The translations under genes and the position numbers were made by a program. Of a stretch of DNA of 64,000 bases, positions 16,059-24,995 are shown piece by piece. Numbering within the stretch: position 1 is the first letter of the stretch; every line of letters begins with the position of its first letter. Source of the stretch: Mycobacterium intermedium. Its GTDB lineage: Bacteria > Actinomycetota > Actinomycetes > Mycobacteriales > Mycobacteriaceae. The notes beneath the pieces are model-generated. The model was not told the DNA's origin and made no database searches. It saw nothing but the letters and a program-made list of their open reading frames with translations. Where the stretch lies: assembly GCF_002086275.1 (NCBI RefSeq), contig NZ_MVHT01000007.1, forward strand, positions 56,305 to 120,304. The letters run 5' to 3'.

Positions 16059-16955
16059 ATGAGCAACGACGCCCCCGATGGAGGCGAGTTCACGGTCGAA
16101 GAAGACTGGGTCCGTTACGAAGTCGTCGAGCCGCACATCGCCCACATCACCATCAACCGCCCGGAGCGGCGCAACGCCATCCTGTCTCCGGACATGCACA
16201 CCCTGTTCAAGGAACGACTGAGTCGCGCCGAGGACGACGACGATGTCAAAGTGGTCGTCCTGCTCGCCGAGGGCAAGGATTTCTGCAGCGGCGACGATGT
16301 CCGCCGGCTACCCGTCGAAGCTGCCGGGCTGCGCAAGGGACAGCGATTACCGCAGACCGCACGGCTGGGCAATGCGCGACGGCTGCACCGTCACTTGACG
16401 AACTGGCTGGAGTTCCCCAAGACCGTGATCGCCGCCTGCCAGGGCGCCACGTTGGGCGCCGGCATGAATCTCGCACTGGCCGCCGACATCCTGGTGGTGT
16501 CCGAGGACATGTACCTCGCCCGACCGCAGGCGCGCATCGGGTTCGCGGGTTTCTCCACGGCCATGCCGCTGGCGTTGCTCAAGCTGGGCCCGAATCGCGG
16601 CTACGAGGCCATGATCACCGGCCGCAAGGTGGCCGCGACCGAACTGCACGACTGGGGGGTCGCCGCGTCGGTGGTGCCGACCGAGTCATTGCGTGATGAA
16701 GCGATGCGTTACGCCCGCGCCATCGCCCACCACTCCGCGGACGGTTTGATGGTCGGAAAGCACGCGCTGATCGCGTTTTGGCATGCCGTCGGCATGGCGC
16801 AGTTCGCTGACTGGGTCCCGATGGGCCACACGGTGTTCAGCAACCTGTCCTGGCGCGAGGACGAGTACAACTTCATGAAAGAACGCGGCAAACGGGGTGG
16901 TCGCGAAGCGCTGGCGGAGTTGGAGCGCCGCTATTCGGAATGGGGCTTCGATTAG
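16059..16955 (+). CDS. Enoyl-CoA hydratase/isomerase (crotonase) family protein
   Basis: 298 aa. Crotonase hallmarks: HITINRPERRNAI near residue 30, the oxyanion-hole region LLAEGKDFCSGDDVRRL, and GATLGAGMNLALAADILV with the second oxyanion glycine followed by PQARIGF. The acidic residue after GAGM that hydratases use is Asn here (GAGMNLAL), so it could be an isomerase or other crotonase activity rather than a simple hydratase. RBS GAAGAGGG upstream of ATG 16059. First gene of a rightward group with the SDR and the Rieske oxygenase, presumably the hydration or isomerisation step following one of the ACAD pairs. Confidence 0.9.
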   Translation: MSNDAPDGGEFTVEEDWVRYEVVEPHIAHITINRPERRNAILSPDMHTLFKERLSRAEDDDDVKVVVLLAEGKDFCSGDDVRRLPVEAAGLRKGQRLPQTARLGNARRLHRHLTNWLEFPKTVIAACQGATLGAGMNLALAADILVVSEDMYLARPQARIGFAGFSTAMPLALLKLGPNRGYEAMITGRKVAATELHDWGVAASVVPTESLRDEAMRYARAIAHHSADGLMVGKHALIAFWHAVGMAQFADWVPMGHTVFSNLSWREDEYNFMKERGKRGGREALAELERRYSEWGFD

Positions 16956-16971
16956 CCACCAGCGAACAACT

Positions 16972-16986
16972 ATACAGATGGTGTAT
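16972..16986. promoter_or_regulatory. Inverted repeat ATACA-N5-TGTAT, candidate operator
   Basis: Perfect 5-bp arms spaced by 5 nt, about 50 nt upstream of the SDR start. It has the same ACAnnnnnTGT spacing as 15528-15547. A second ATACAGA/TCTGTAT pair overlaps it with a longer spacer (to 17000). Confidence 0.4.
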
Positions 16987-17032
16987 TTTTGTTCTGTATG
17001 CTGAGGATGCGAACGTCGTTACGAAGGGCTGG

Positions 17033-17944
17033 ATGACGATGGGTGTGCTGGACGGACGTACCGCGCTGGTAACCGGCGGGGGGCGAGGAATCGGCGCCGC
17101 GGTGGCCGAAGGCCTGGCGGCCGAAGGTGCGACGGTCCTGGTGTCCGACGCCGGCGTCAGCGTCGACGGCACCGGCCGTGACGCCGGTCCGGCCGAGAGT
17201 GTGGTGGCCGGCATAACGAGCCGGGGCGGCAAGGCATTCGCCGACACCACCGACATCACCGATTTCGCTGCCTGCGCGGACCTCATCGACCGCGCGGCCG
17301 AAACACTCGGCGGCTTGGACGTCGTGGTGAATGCGGCCGGAATCCTGCGCGACGGAATGGTATTCAAGATGAGCGAGCAGGATTGGGATGCGGTGGTTTC
17401 GGTGCACCTCAAGGGCACCTTCAACGTCACCCGCCATGCCGCGGCCTGGTGGCGCGAAAACCGGGGTGGCCAGTACCGACTGATCACCTTCACGTCGATG
17501 TCGGGGCTGCAGGGCGCGCCGAGCCAGCCCAACTACGCGGCGGCCAAGATGGGCATCGTCGGTCTGACCTTCTCCTGCGCCAACGCGCTGCGCAACTACG
17601 GGGTCAGGAGTAACGCGATCGCACCGATCGCCGGAACCCGCATGACCCAGGGCATCAAGGGTGGCGGCAGCATGGACTACTCGGACAGCAATGTTCGTCT
17701 GTCCCCCAAGAACTGCGTGCCTCCCGTGGTGTATCTGGCCAGCGTGCAGTCGGATTGGCTCAATCGCCGAGTCATCTTCGCGGGCAACGGCCGGATCAGT
17801 CTGATGTCCAACCCCGTCATAGAGCGCGAGATCGTGTCGGCGTCGGGGACCTGGGATATTCCTACCGCCTTCGCCGAAATCGAGACTTCCTTCAAGGAAG
17901 CGGTCCTGTATCCCAACATCTTCGATAAACCACCCGCCAGCTAG
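17033..17944 (+). CDS. Short-chain dehydrogenase/reductase (SDR)
   Basis: 303 aa from ATG 17033 (a second ATG is two codons on); GAAGGG lies just upstream. Classical SDR features: ALVTGGGRGIGAAVAEGLA (dinucleotide binding), LDVVVNAAGILRDGMV, catalytic Ser in FTSMSGLQG, and YAAAK carrying Tyr and Lys. The NAAGILRD form is typical of the FabG/MFE-2-type dehydrogenases that oxidise 3-hydroxyacyl-CoA. The C-terminal 70 residues extend beyond a minimal SDR. The frame starting at 16940 runs back into the preceding gene and is not used. Likely oxidises a hydroxyl created by the hydratase or P450 steps. Confidence 0.9.
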   Translation: MTMGVLDGRTALVTGGGRGIGAAVAEGLAAEGATVLVSDAGVSVDGTGRDAGPAESVVAGITSRGGKAFADTTDITDFAACADLIDRAAETLGGLDVVVNAAGILRDGMVFKMSEQDWDAVVSVHLKGTFNVTRHAAAWWRENRGGQYRLITFTSMSGLQGAPSQPNYAAAKMGIVGLTFSCANALRNYGVRSNAIAPIAGTRMTQGIKGGGSMDYSDSNVRLSPKNCVPPVVYLASVQSDWLNRRVIFAGNGRISLMSNPVIEREIVSASGTWDIPTAFAEIETSFKEAVLYPNIFDKPPAS

Positions 17945-17961
17945 TAGACGGAAAGGGTGAC

Positions 17962-19365
17962 ATGACCGAGGCTGCCACTGTGCAAGTTCCCGAAAAGTAC
18001 GCCTGCGGTGAAACTTTCGTGCCGAAAAGCCGGTACATCGACCCCGAATATCTACAGCTCGAACTGGACCGGCTGTTCACTCAGGTATGGCAGCCGGCCT
18101 GTCGCGAAGAGGAGATCCCTGAACCCGGTTGCTATTACGAGTACACGATCGGCCGCCAGTCGATCATGGTCGTACGGCAGAAGGACGGCGGCATCAAGGC
18201 CTTTCACAACACCTGCGCCCACCGCGGCATGAAGATCGTCCTGGGTAGCGGATGCACACCGGAGCACGAATTCCGGTGTGGTTTTCACGGTTGGCGCTAT
18301 GCGCTCGACGGCCGATCGTCCTTCGTCCCGTGCCGCGACGAGTTCGCCGCCCGTCCACGCGAAGAATGGGGCCTGCGCCCGGTCAGCGTCGGAACATGGG
18401 GTGGGTGGGTCTTCGTAAGCATGGCGGCAGACCCACCGGACCTACTCGAGTGGTTGGACCCCTTGCCCACGGCACTTGCACCATTTCGTTTGCAGGACAT
18501 GCGGTACCGCTGGCGCAAGCGCACCTTCCTGCCGGCGAATTGGAAGACCGTGATCGACGCCTTCATCGAGGGCTACCACACCCCCGGTACCCACCCGCAG
18601 ACGATGCGGTCCGCAGAGGGCCCGCGGCCGTCGACCGCCCCCGCCGCACCGCAGGAGTACGTCTACGCTCCCTACACACCGACCATCGCTTATCAGAATC
18701 ACTCCCGATTCGTCTATACACAGCGCCCCGAACATGCCGAACGCGACAGCGGACGTCAGGAACTTTCCGCTCGCCCTGAGGTTTTCGCGAACTCGATGCA
18801 ATATCAGTACCTCGAGGTCGGCTCCCTGGTCACCGAGCGTGACTACCGCGCCGCGCAACAGTTGGCCACGATGGAGCCCAGCGAAGTTCCGCCCTTCGTG
18901 CGCTATCACCAGCTGTGCGAGGAGCTCGCCCGGGCCGAGGGCGTCGACTTTCCGAAGATGTCGATGGAGCAGTACTTCGCGGGCAACGGCGACTGGCACA
19001 TGTTTCCCACGATGGTCATCCTCGTGGAAAAGTCCTGCCTGCTCGGCTACCGCATGCTGCCGGATGCCGACGATCCGAACCGCTGCACCTTCGAAATGTT
19101 TTCGTTGGAGCATTTCGCGCCCGGGGATGTCCCCCAGACGCAATGGCAGGTTTTCCAGCGGTGGCAGGACCACGACGGATGGGGTGAGCTCCCGTCCCAA
19201 GACCTGGCAAACATCGGCGCAATCCACGCCGGCATGCATTCCGCGGGTTTCGACGGACTGTGGCTGAACACCGCGCAGGAGATGTCGATTCGCAACGAAC
19301 ACGCGATCGCCGACAGGTATCTGTTCGGGTCGGGCGTTCAACCACCTGCGTCCGGGCTAGGTTAG
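17962..19365 (+). CDS. Rieske non-haem iron oxygenase, large (alpha) subunit
   Basis: 467 aa. The Rieske domain has Cys85-x-His87 in CAHRG and Cys106-xx-His109 in CGFHGW, ligating the 2Fe-2S cluster. The catalytic domain contains DAFIEGYHTPGTHPQ, which supplies the bridging Asp and the two His iron ligands. Aromatic-ring-hydroxylating dioxygenases and KshA-type monooxygenases share this layout; the sequence is too divergent for me to choose. A reductase is not encoded nearby. RBS GGAAAGGG precedes ATG 17962, and the gene follows the SDR by 17 nt. The stop overlaps the converging membrane-protein gene by 4 nt. Confidence 0.92.
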   Translation: MTEAATVQVPEKYACGETFVPKSRYIDPEYLQLELDRLFTQVWQPACREEEIPEPGCYYEYTIGRQSIMVVRQKDGGIKAFHNTCAHRGMKIVLGSGCTPEHEFRCGFHGWRYALDGRSSFVPCRDEFAARPREEWGLRPVSVGTWGGWVFVSMAADPPDLLEWLDPLPTALAPFRLQDMRYRWRKRTFLPANWKTVIDAFIEGYHTPGTHPQTMRSAEGPRPSTAPAAPQEYVYAPYTPTIAYQNHSRFVYTQRPEHAERDSGRQELSARPEVFANSMQYQYLEVGSLVTERDYRAAQQLATMEPSEVPPFVRYHQLCEELARAEGVDFPKMSMEQYFAGNGDWHMFPTMVILVEKSCLLGYRMLPDADDPNRCTFEMFSLEHFAPGDVPQTQWQVFQRWQDHDGWGELPSQDLANIGAIHAGMHSAGFDGLWLNTAQEMSIRNEHAIADRYLFGSGVQPPASGLG

Positions 19366-19709
19366 CCCGGAAAGTCGGGCCCTGGCGGCGCCTGTTGTGG
19401 CGGCGCGAAGGTCCAGTTGTCCGGATTCTTCGGTGAATACACGACGGGGAACTGCTGTCCGATGACCGGCCACTGGTCGACGTCGACAGCCATCCGCTGG
19501 TAGACGTCGTACTCGTTGACCGTCGGTCCGTTGATGACGCCGGAGATGGTGACGAACTGCTCGCCGGTGGCGTCGGGTCGCGGGCTGACCCCGGTGACCA
19601 GCAGCGTGCCGCTCGCCATGTCGCCCCGTGGGCCCCGTCCAAAGAACCGTGGCCCGATCAACAGGAACAGGGCCCCTATCAACAGGACCAGCACGAGGAA
19701 TTCCCACAT
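19362..19709 (-). CDS. Small single-pass membrane protein of unknown function
   Basis: 115 aa from ATG 19709. One N-terminal membrane segment (WEFLVLVLLIGALFLLIGP, about residues 2-20) is followed by a basic stretch and a soluble domain with repeated Val/Asp/Gly strands, ending in a Pro-rich tail (QQAPPGPDFPG). I do not recognise the soluble domain. The orientation predicts an anchored protein with the soluble part outside or in the cytosol; the positive residues just after the helix suggest the C-terminus is cytosolic. It is divergent from hisN with only 22 nt between starts; a longer start at 19733 would overlap hisN and is less likely. Confidence 0.75.
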   Translation of the reverse strand: MWEFLVLVLLIGALFLLIGPRFFGRGPRGDMASGTLLVTGVSPRPDATGEQFVTISGVINGPTVNEYDVYQRMAVDVDQWPVIGQQFPVVYSPKNPDNWTFAPPQQAPPGPDFPG

Positions 19710-19731
19710 ACGGCCATGGTAGGACTGCTGC

Positions 19732-20517
19732 ATGGATCGCAACGATCTGACTTTCGCGCTGCAGCTGGCAGACCGGGCGGACGCCGTGACGCGCGCCCGG
19801 TTCGGGGCGCTGGATCTGCGCGTCGACACCAAGCCTGACCTGACGCCGGTCACCGACGCCGACCGGGCGGTCGAGACCGAAGTACGCGAGGCCCTTGACC
19901 GCGACCGGCCCAACGACAGCGTGTTAGGCGAAGAATTCGGCGGCACAACGACTTTCAGTGGACGGCAGTGGATTGTCGACCCGATCGACGGCACCAAGAA
20001 CTTCGTGCGCGGAGTTCCGGTGTGGGCGAGTTTGATCGCGTTGCTCGAAGATGGTGTCCCGGTCGTTGGTGTGGTGAGCGCGCCCGCGCTGCAACGGCGC
20101 TGGTGGGCCGCACGCGGGCAGGGCGCGTTCGCGTCGGTCGACGGGGGCGCGCCACGCCGGCTGACGGTTTCGGCGGTTGCCGACCTGGGGTCTTCCAGCC
20201 TGTCGTTCTCCAGCCTCTCCGGCTGGGCGCAACTCGGGATACGCGACCGTTTCATCGAGCTCACCGATGCGGTGTGGCGGGTGCGCGGCTACGGCGACTT
20301 CCTGTCCTATTGCCTGGTGGCCGAGGGGGCCGTCGACATCGCCGCGGAACCCGAGGTTTCCGTGTGGGACCTGGCTGCGTTGGACATCCTGCTGCGCGAG
20401 GCGGGTGGACAGTTCACCAGCCTCGATGGCACCCCGGGGCCACACGGCGGCAGTGCCGTCGGGACCAATGGCCTGCTGCACGAGCAGGTGCTGAGCAGGC
20501 TGCGGGTTGTGAATTAA
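19732..20517 (+). CDS. hisN: Histidinol-phosphatase HisN (inositol monophosphatase family)
   Basis: 261 aa. IMPase-family metal sites are all visible: GEEFGG (Glu), [15 protein letters not shown] (Asp-Ile-Asp-Gly-Thr) and [15 protein letters not shown] (Asp near the C-terminus). The [15 protein letters not shown] segment is typical of the actinobacterial HisN branch, which dephosphorylates histidinol phosphate in histidine synthesis. Synteny with Rv3137 next to fadE24/fadE23 supports this; the M. tuberculosis gene between them (Rv3138, pflA) is absent here. Substrate preference versus inositol phosphate is from family knowledge only. Confidence 0.9.
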   Translation: MDRNDLTFALQLADRADAVTRARFGALDLRVDTKPDLTPVTDADRAVETEVREALDRDRPNDSVLGEEFGGTTTFSGRQWIVDPIDGTKNFVRGVPVWASLIALLEDGVPVVGVVSAPALQRRWWAARGQGAFASVDGGAPRRLTVSAVADLGSSSLSFSSLSGWAQLGIRDRFIELTDAVWRVRGYGDFLSYCLVAEGAVDIAAEPEVSVWDLAALDILLREAGGQFTSLDGTPGPHGGSAVGTNGLLHEQVLSRLRVVN

Positions 20518-20533
20518 CTAACAGGACCCTACC

Positions 20534-20555
20534 TATCTTACTCCGGAGTAAGATA
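20534..20555. promoter_or_regulatory. Perfect 22-bp palindromic operator upstream of fadE24
   Basis: A perfect dyad, core TTACTCCGGAGTAA extended by ATC/GAT on each side, with the centre between 20544 and 20545, 39 nt upstream of the fadE24 ATG. The length and symmetry suit a TetR-family repressor dimer or pair. No regulator gene is adjacent, so the regulator would act from elsewhere. Confidence 0.8.
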
Positions 20556-20593
20556 ACGTTGATGGCATCGCCCCAACGACAGAGGCTTTTGAC

Positions 20594-22000
20594 ATGACCC
20601 AGACCCAGCCCAATTTGAAACCATCCCGCTCCGGTCCGAGGCGACCTCGGCGCACGAGCCCCAAGTCCGGCGTCGGATTGCAGCCCCACAAACGCACCGG
20701 AATCGACATAGCCATAGCCCTGCTTACCCCGATCGTCGGGCAGGAATTCTTGGACAAGTACCACCTGCGCGATCCGATGAACCGGGCCCTGCGCTACGGG
20801 GTGAAGACGATGTTCTCCACCGCGGGCGCCGCTACGCGTCAGTTCAAACGGGTGCAGAGCACCGGTAGCGGGCCGACCCGCCTGAAGTCCAGCGGCAAGG
20901 ACTACTTCGACCTCACCCCCGACGACGACCAGAAGATGATCGTCGAGACCGTCAACGAATTCGCCGAAGAGGTACTGCGGCCGGCCGCGCCCGACGCCGA
21001 CGGAGCCGCCGCCTACCCGGCTGACCTGATCGCCAAGGCGGCCGAACTCGGCATCACCGCGATCAACATTCCCGAAGACTTCGACGGCATCGCCGAGCAT
21101 CGCTCCAGCGTTACCAACGTGCTTGTGGCCGAGGCCCTGGCCTACGGCGATATGGGCCTGGCGCTTCCGATTCTGGCGCCCGGCGGCGTCGCGGCCGCGC
21201 TAACCCACTGGGGCAGCGCCGATCAGCAGGCGACCTACTTGAAAGAGTTCGCCGGCGAGAATGTGCCGCAGGCTTGCGTGGCCATCGCCGAGCCGCATCC
21301 GCTGTTCGACCCCACCCGGCTCAAGACCACCGCCGTACGCACGCCGTCCGGCTACCGGCTCGACGGCGTGAAGTCCCTGGTTCCCGCCGCGGCCGACGCC
21401 GAATTGTTCATCGTCGGTGCGCAATTGAACGGCAAGCCGGCGTTGTTCATCGTCGAGTCTTCCTCCGCGGGCCTGACCGTCAAGCCCGACCCGAGCATGG
21501 GCGTGCGCGCCGCGGCGCTGGGCCAGGTTGAGCTTTCCGGGGTTTCGGTGCCACTCGATGCCCGGCTGGGCGAAGATCAGGCCACCGACGACGATTACTC
21601 CGAGGCGATCGCCCTGGCCAGGCTGGGCTGGGCCGCGCTGGCCGTCGGCACCTCGCACGCGGTGCTCGACTACGTCATCCCCTACGTCAAGGAACGCCAC
21701 GCATTCGGGGAGCCGATCGCCCGACGTCAAGCGGTGGCGTTCATGTGCGCCAACATCGCCATTGAATTGGATGGGTTGCGGTTGATCACCTGGCGCGGCG
21801 CGTCGCGCGCCGAGCAAGGCCTGCCGTTCGCCCGCGAGGCCGCCTTGGCCAAACGCCTCGGTGCCGACAAAGGCATGCAGATCGGCTTGGACGGCGTGCA
21901 GCTGCTGGGCGGCCACGGCTACACCAAAGAACACCCGGTCGAGCGCTGGTACCGCGACTTGCGAGCCATCGGCGTGGCCGAGGGCGTCGTAGTCATCTGA
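20594..22000 (+). CDS. fadE24: Acyl-CoA dehydrogenase FadE24
   Basis: 468 aa, longer than a standard ACAD because of about 100 N-terminal residues that begin with a basic, Pro/Arg-rich stretch before the domain starts at DLTPDDDQKMIVETVNEFAEE. The C-terminal motif GVQLLGGHGYTKEHPVERWYRDL places it with the subunits that carry a GGHGYTxEH loop. Followed by fadE23 after 44 nt; I recall the M. tuberculosis pair (Rv3139-Rv3140) as isoniazid-induced and probably acting together. ATG 20594 has GAGG upstream; an ATG at 20562 could extend it. Substrate unknown. Confidence 0.9.
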   Translation: MTQTQPNLKPSRSGPRRPRRTSPKSGVGLQPHKRTGIDIAIALLTPIVGQEFLDKYHLRDPMNRALRYGVKTMFSTAGAATRQFKRVQSTGSGPTRLKSSGKDYFDLTPDDDQKMIVETVNEFAEEVLRPAAPDADGAAAYPADLIAKAAELGITAINIPEDFDGIAEHRSSVTNVLVAEALAYGDMGLALPILAPGGVAAALTHWGSADQQATYLKEFAGENVPQACVAIAEPHPLFDPTRLKTTAVRTPSGYRLDGVKSLVPAAADAELFIVGAQLNGKPALFIVESSSAGLTVKPDPSMGVRAAALGQVELSGVSVPLDARLGEDQATDDDYSEAIALARLGWAALAVGTSHAVLDYVIPYVKERHAFGEPIARRQAVAFMCANIAIELDGLRLITWRGASRAEQGLPFAREAALAKRLGADKGMQIGLDGVQLLGGHGYTKEHPVERWYRDLRAIGVAEGVVVI

Positions 22001-22044
22001 GCGGTTACCTCACCCGAGACCTCATACGAGCTGAAAGTTTAGTC

Positions 22045-23250
22045 ATGGCAATCAATCTGGAGCTTCCCCGCAAGCTGCAAGCGGTCATCGTCAAGACCCA
22101 CCAGGGCGCGGCGGAGTTGATGCGGCCGATCGCGCGGAAGTATGACCTGAAGGAACACGCCTACCCGGTCGAACTCGACACCTTGATCAAGCTGTTCGAG
22201 GGCGCCTCCGAATCGTTCAACTTCGCCGGCGCAGACTCGTTGCGCGACGACGACGAAGGCAAAGACGAGAACCACAACGGCGCAAACATGGCCGCGCTGG
22301 TGCAGACCATGGAAGCCAGTTGGGGTGACGTCGCGATGATGCTGTCCCTGCCCTATCAGGGCTTGGGCAACGCGGCCATCTCGGCGGTGGCCACCGACGA
22401 GCAGCTGGAACGGCTCGGAAAGGTCTGGGCCGCAATGGCCATCACCGAACCGGGATTCGGATCCGACTCGGCGGCGGTGACGACAACCGCCACGTTGGAC
22501 GGAGACGAGTACGTCATCAATGGCGAGAAGATCTTTGTGACGGCCGGATCGCGCGCCAGCCACATCGTCGTGTGGGCCACGCTGGACAAGTCGAAGGGCC
22601 GGGCGGCGATCAAGTCGTTCATCGTGCCGCGCGAGCACCCAGGGGTGACCGTCGAGCGCCTCGAGCGCAAGCTCGGCATCAAGGGCTCGGACACCGCGGT
22701 GATTCGCTTCGACAACGCCCGCATCCCCAAGGAGAACCTGCTGGGCAATCCCGAAATCGAGGAGGGCAAGGGGTTCTCCGGTGTGATGGAGACCTTCGAC
22801 AACACCCGGCCCATCGTGGCCGCGATGGCTGTCGGTATCGGCCGCGCCGCGCTGGAGGAAATTCGCAAGATCCTCACCGAGGCCGGCGTGGACATCGACT
22901 ACGACCGGCCCGCGCATGTCCAAAGTGCCGCCGCGGCGGAGTTTCTGAGGATGGAGGCCGACTGGGAGGCCAGCTATCTGCTGTCGCTGCGCGCCGCATG
23001 GCAGGCCGACAACGGCATTCCGAACTCGAAAGAGGCGTCGATGAGCAAGGCCAAGGCCGGCCGCATGGCCAGTGACGTCACGCTCAAGTCCGTCGAATTG
23101 GCCGGCACCACCGGCTATTCCGAGCAGTCCCTGCTGGAGAAGTGGGGCCGCGACTCCAAGATTCTGGACATCTTCGAAGGCACGCAACAGATTCAGCAGC
23201 TGGTGGTCGCCCGCCGCCTACTCGGCCTCTCGTCGGCCGAGCTCAAATAA
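22045..23250 (+). CDS. fadE23: Acyl-CoA dehydrogenase FadE23
   Basis: 401 aa. ACAD layout with AMAITEPGFGSDSAAVTTTATLDG in the middle domain, GEKIFVTAGSRASH, and the C-terminal ILDIFEGTQQIQQLVVARRLLG, in which EGTQQIQ carries the expected catalytic Glu. It therefore looks like the catalytically complete member of the fadE24-fadE23 pair. No strong ribosome binding site precedes the ATG, which may depend on translation of fadE24. Followed by a strong hairpin at 23257-23316 and a convergent gene. Confidence 0.9.
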   Translation: MAINLELPRKLQAVIVKTHQGAAELMRPIARKYDLKEHAYPVELDTLIKLFEGASESFNFAGADSLRDDDEGKDENHNGANMAALVQTMEASWGDVAMMLSLPYQGLGNAAISAVATDEQLERLGKVWAAMAITEPGFGSDSAAVTTTATLDGDEYVINGEKIFVTAGSRASHIVVWATLDKSKGRAAIKSFIVPREHPGVTVERLERKLGIKGSDTAVIRFDNARIPKENLLGNPEIEEGKGFSGVMETFDNTRPIVAAMAVGIGRAALEEIRKILTEAGVDIDYDRPAHVQSAAAAEFLRMEADWEASYLLSLRAAWQADNGIPNSKEASMSKAKAGRMASDVTLKSVELAGTTGYSEQSLLEKWGRDSKILDIFEGTQQIQQLVVARRLLGLSSAELK

Positions 23251-23256
23251 CCCTGG

Positions 23257-23316
23257 GCGAGCAGACGCAAACTTGTACGAAATCGCTTGAAATAGTACGA
23301 GTTTGTGTCTGCTCGC
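23257..23316. terminator. Long hairpin (22-bp arms, 16-nt loop), probable bidirectional terminator or dispersed repeat
   Basis: Arms 23257-23278 and 23295-23316 pair at 20 of 22 positions; each arm contains GCGAGCAGAC at its outer end. It lies between the converging fadE23 and acetolactate synthase genes. There is no strong U-tract, as is usual in mycobacteria. I have the impression that GCGAGCAGACGCAAA-type inverted repeats recur in mycobacterial intergenic regions, which a genome search would settle. Confidence 0.7.
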
Positions 23317-23329
23317 GGTCAATCGAGGA
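23315..23329. repeat. 15-bp direct repeat, left copy
   Basis: GCGGTCAATCGAGGA occurs here and at 32398-32412. The two copies bracket the accessory meta-cleavage/acetoin cluster. In both places the repeat covers the last codons (Leu-Asp-stop) of a minus-strand gene, so coincidence is possible. Confidence 0.4.
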
Positions 23330-24995
23330 CACCCTCGTGCAGCTCGGTGAAGAGCTCGGTGTTGCGGCTGTAGTCGACCGGGACATCGATGAGCTTGACG
23401 CCGGGCTCGGTCAGCGACCGGGTGAGCGCGTGGTGAAACTCGTCCATGCGGCTCACCCGGATTCCCTTGGCGCCGAACGCGGCGGCGTATTGCACGGTGT
23501 CGTAGTCACCGAGCTGCACGCCCGAGGTGCGCCCGTACTTGAGCATCTCCTGGAATGCGACCATGTCGTAGGCGTTGTCGCGCATGATGATGTGTGTGAA
23601 TGTCAGGCCCAGGCGCGTCGCCGTCTCCAATTCTTGTGCACTGAACAGGAATCCGCCATCACCGGACACCGACACCACCGGAGTTCCCGGCCGCACCATG
23701 GTGGCCGCCATGGCCCACGGCAGCGCGACACCCAGGGTCTGCTGGCCGTCGGAGAACAACAGCCTGCGTGGTTCATAGACCCGGAAGTGCCGGGCCATGT
23801 AGATGTAATGGGATCCGACGTCACACGCGATGGTGGCGTCGTCGCCCAGCACCTCGCGGATCTTGAGGACGACGGCCGCGGGGTTGAGCACCCGATCCCC
23901 GTCGGGGTGAGCCCGCGCGTCGTCGTCGATGCGGCGCAGCGCCTCCCGCTGCTCGGCGACTTTGGCCGCGACCTCATCGGACAGGCGCAGACCCGAAAGC
24001 TGCGGCGTCAGCCGGGCAAGGGTCGCCGCGATGTCGCCCCGCAGTTCCATGGCCGGCTGGTAGTAGTTGTCGAGGTCGGCGGGGACCTCGTCGATATGAA
24101 CGATCGTCCGAGTCGGATCGGCATTCCACAATCGTGGGTCGTACTCGACGGGGTCGTAACCGACGGTGACCAACACGTCGGCGTGATTGATCAGGATGTC
24201 GCCGGGCTGGTTGCGAAACAGCCCGACCCGACCCACGAACCGATCTTCGAGCTCCCGCGACACCAAGCCCGCGGCTTGGAAAGTCTCCACCACGGGCAGG
24301 TCGGTGACGGCCAGCAGCTCGCGCAGCGCCGCACACGGCCCCGGGTCGCCGGCGCGAATGCCGACGAACAGCACCGGACGCTGTGCGGCGCGAATCAGCT
24401 TGGCGGCCTGGGCAATCGACGCCGACGGCGCGGCGCCGAGCCGGCAGACCGGTGTCGGCCGGACGATGGCGGCCGAGGTCGAAGCGCTGGTCACGTCGGC
24501 CGGCAGCACTACGGCCGCGGCGCCGCGTGGCACCGTCATCGCGGCGCGGATCGCGTTGGCGACTGCCTCGGGAACGTTGTCGGCGTCGGTGACCTCTCCG
24601 GTGTACTTGGTGAAGGGCTTAAGCGCGGCGCTGGCGTCCATGGACTGGTGGGTGCGCTTGAGCCGGTCGGCGCGCGCTACCGCGCCGCAGATCGCGACCA
24701 TCGGGTCCTGCTCGGTGGTCGCGGTCACCAGGCCGGTGGCCAGGTTGGTGGTGCCCGGACCCGACGTCACCAACGCGGCTCCCGGCGTGCCGGTGAGGCG
24801 ACCGATCGCCGCGGCCATGAACGCGGCGTTCTGTTCGTGGCGACACACCACCAACTCGAGGTCACTGTCGAGCAGCGCGTCGAACACTGAATCGATCTTG
24901 GCGCCCGGCACGCCAAAGACGTAACGAACCCCGAAGGCGCTCAACGTCTCGACGACTCTTTGCGCCGCACGCACCTCGGGTGGGCCCATCGTCAC
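23319..24995 (-). CDS. alsS: Acetolactate synthase, catabolic (AlsS-type, thiamine-diphosphate enzyme)
   Basis: 556-558 aa. ThDP enzyme with the activating Glu in [14 protein letters not shown], the central domain starting near residue 190, and the cofactor motif [16 protein letters not shown]...RDNAYDMV. The block [20 protein letters not shown] and the ending [10 protein letters not shown] match Bacillus AlsS rather than anabolic IlvB, and no small subunit is encoded. It condenses two pyruvates, or pyruvate with another 2-oxoacid or aldehyde. Start is GTG 24995, overlapping the decarboxylase stop (GTGA), or ATG 24989. The much longer frame up to 25727 is a shadow of the next gene. Last gene of the TetR operon. 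Confidence 0.9.
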   Translation of the reverse strand: MTMGPPEVRAAQRVVETLSAFGVRYVFGVPGAKIDSVFDALLDSDLELVVCRHEQNAAFMAAAIGRLTGTPGAALVTSGPGTTNLATGLVTATTEQDPMVAICGAVARADRLKRTHQSMDASAALKPFTKYTGEVTDADNVPEAVANAIRAAMTVPRGAAAVVLPADVTSASTSAAIVRPTPVCRLGAAPSASIAQAAKLIRAAQRPVLFVGIRAGDPGPCAALRELLAVTDLPVVETFQAAGLVSRELEDRFVGRVGLFRNQPGDILINHADVLVTVGYDPVEYDPRLWNADPTRTIVHIDEVPADLDNYYQPAMELRGDIAATLARLTPQLSGLRLSDEVAAKVAEQREALRRIDDDARAHPDGDRVLNPAAVVLKIREVLGDDATIACDVGSHYIYMARHFRVYEPRRLLFSDGQQTLGVALPWAMAATMVRPGTPVVSVSGDGGFLFSAQELETATRLGLTFTHIIMRDNAYDMVAFQEMLKYGRTSGVQLGDYDTVQYAAAFGAKGIRVSRMDEFHHALTRSLTEPGVKLIDVPVDYSRNTELFTELHEGVLD

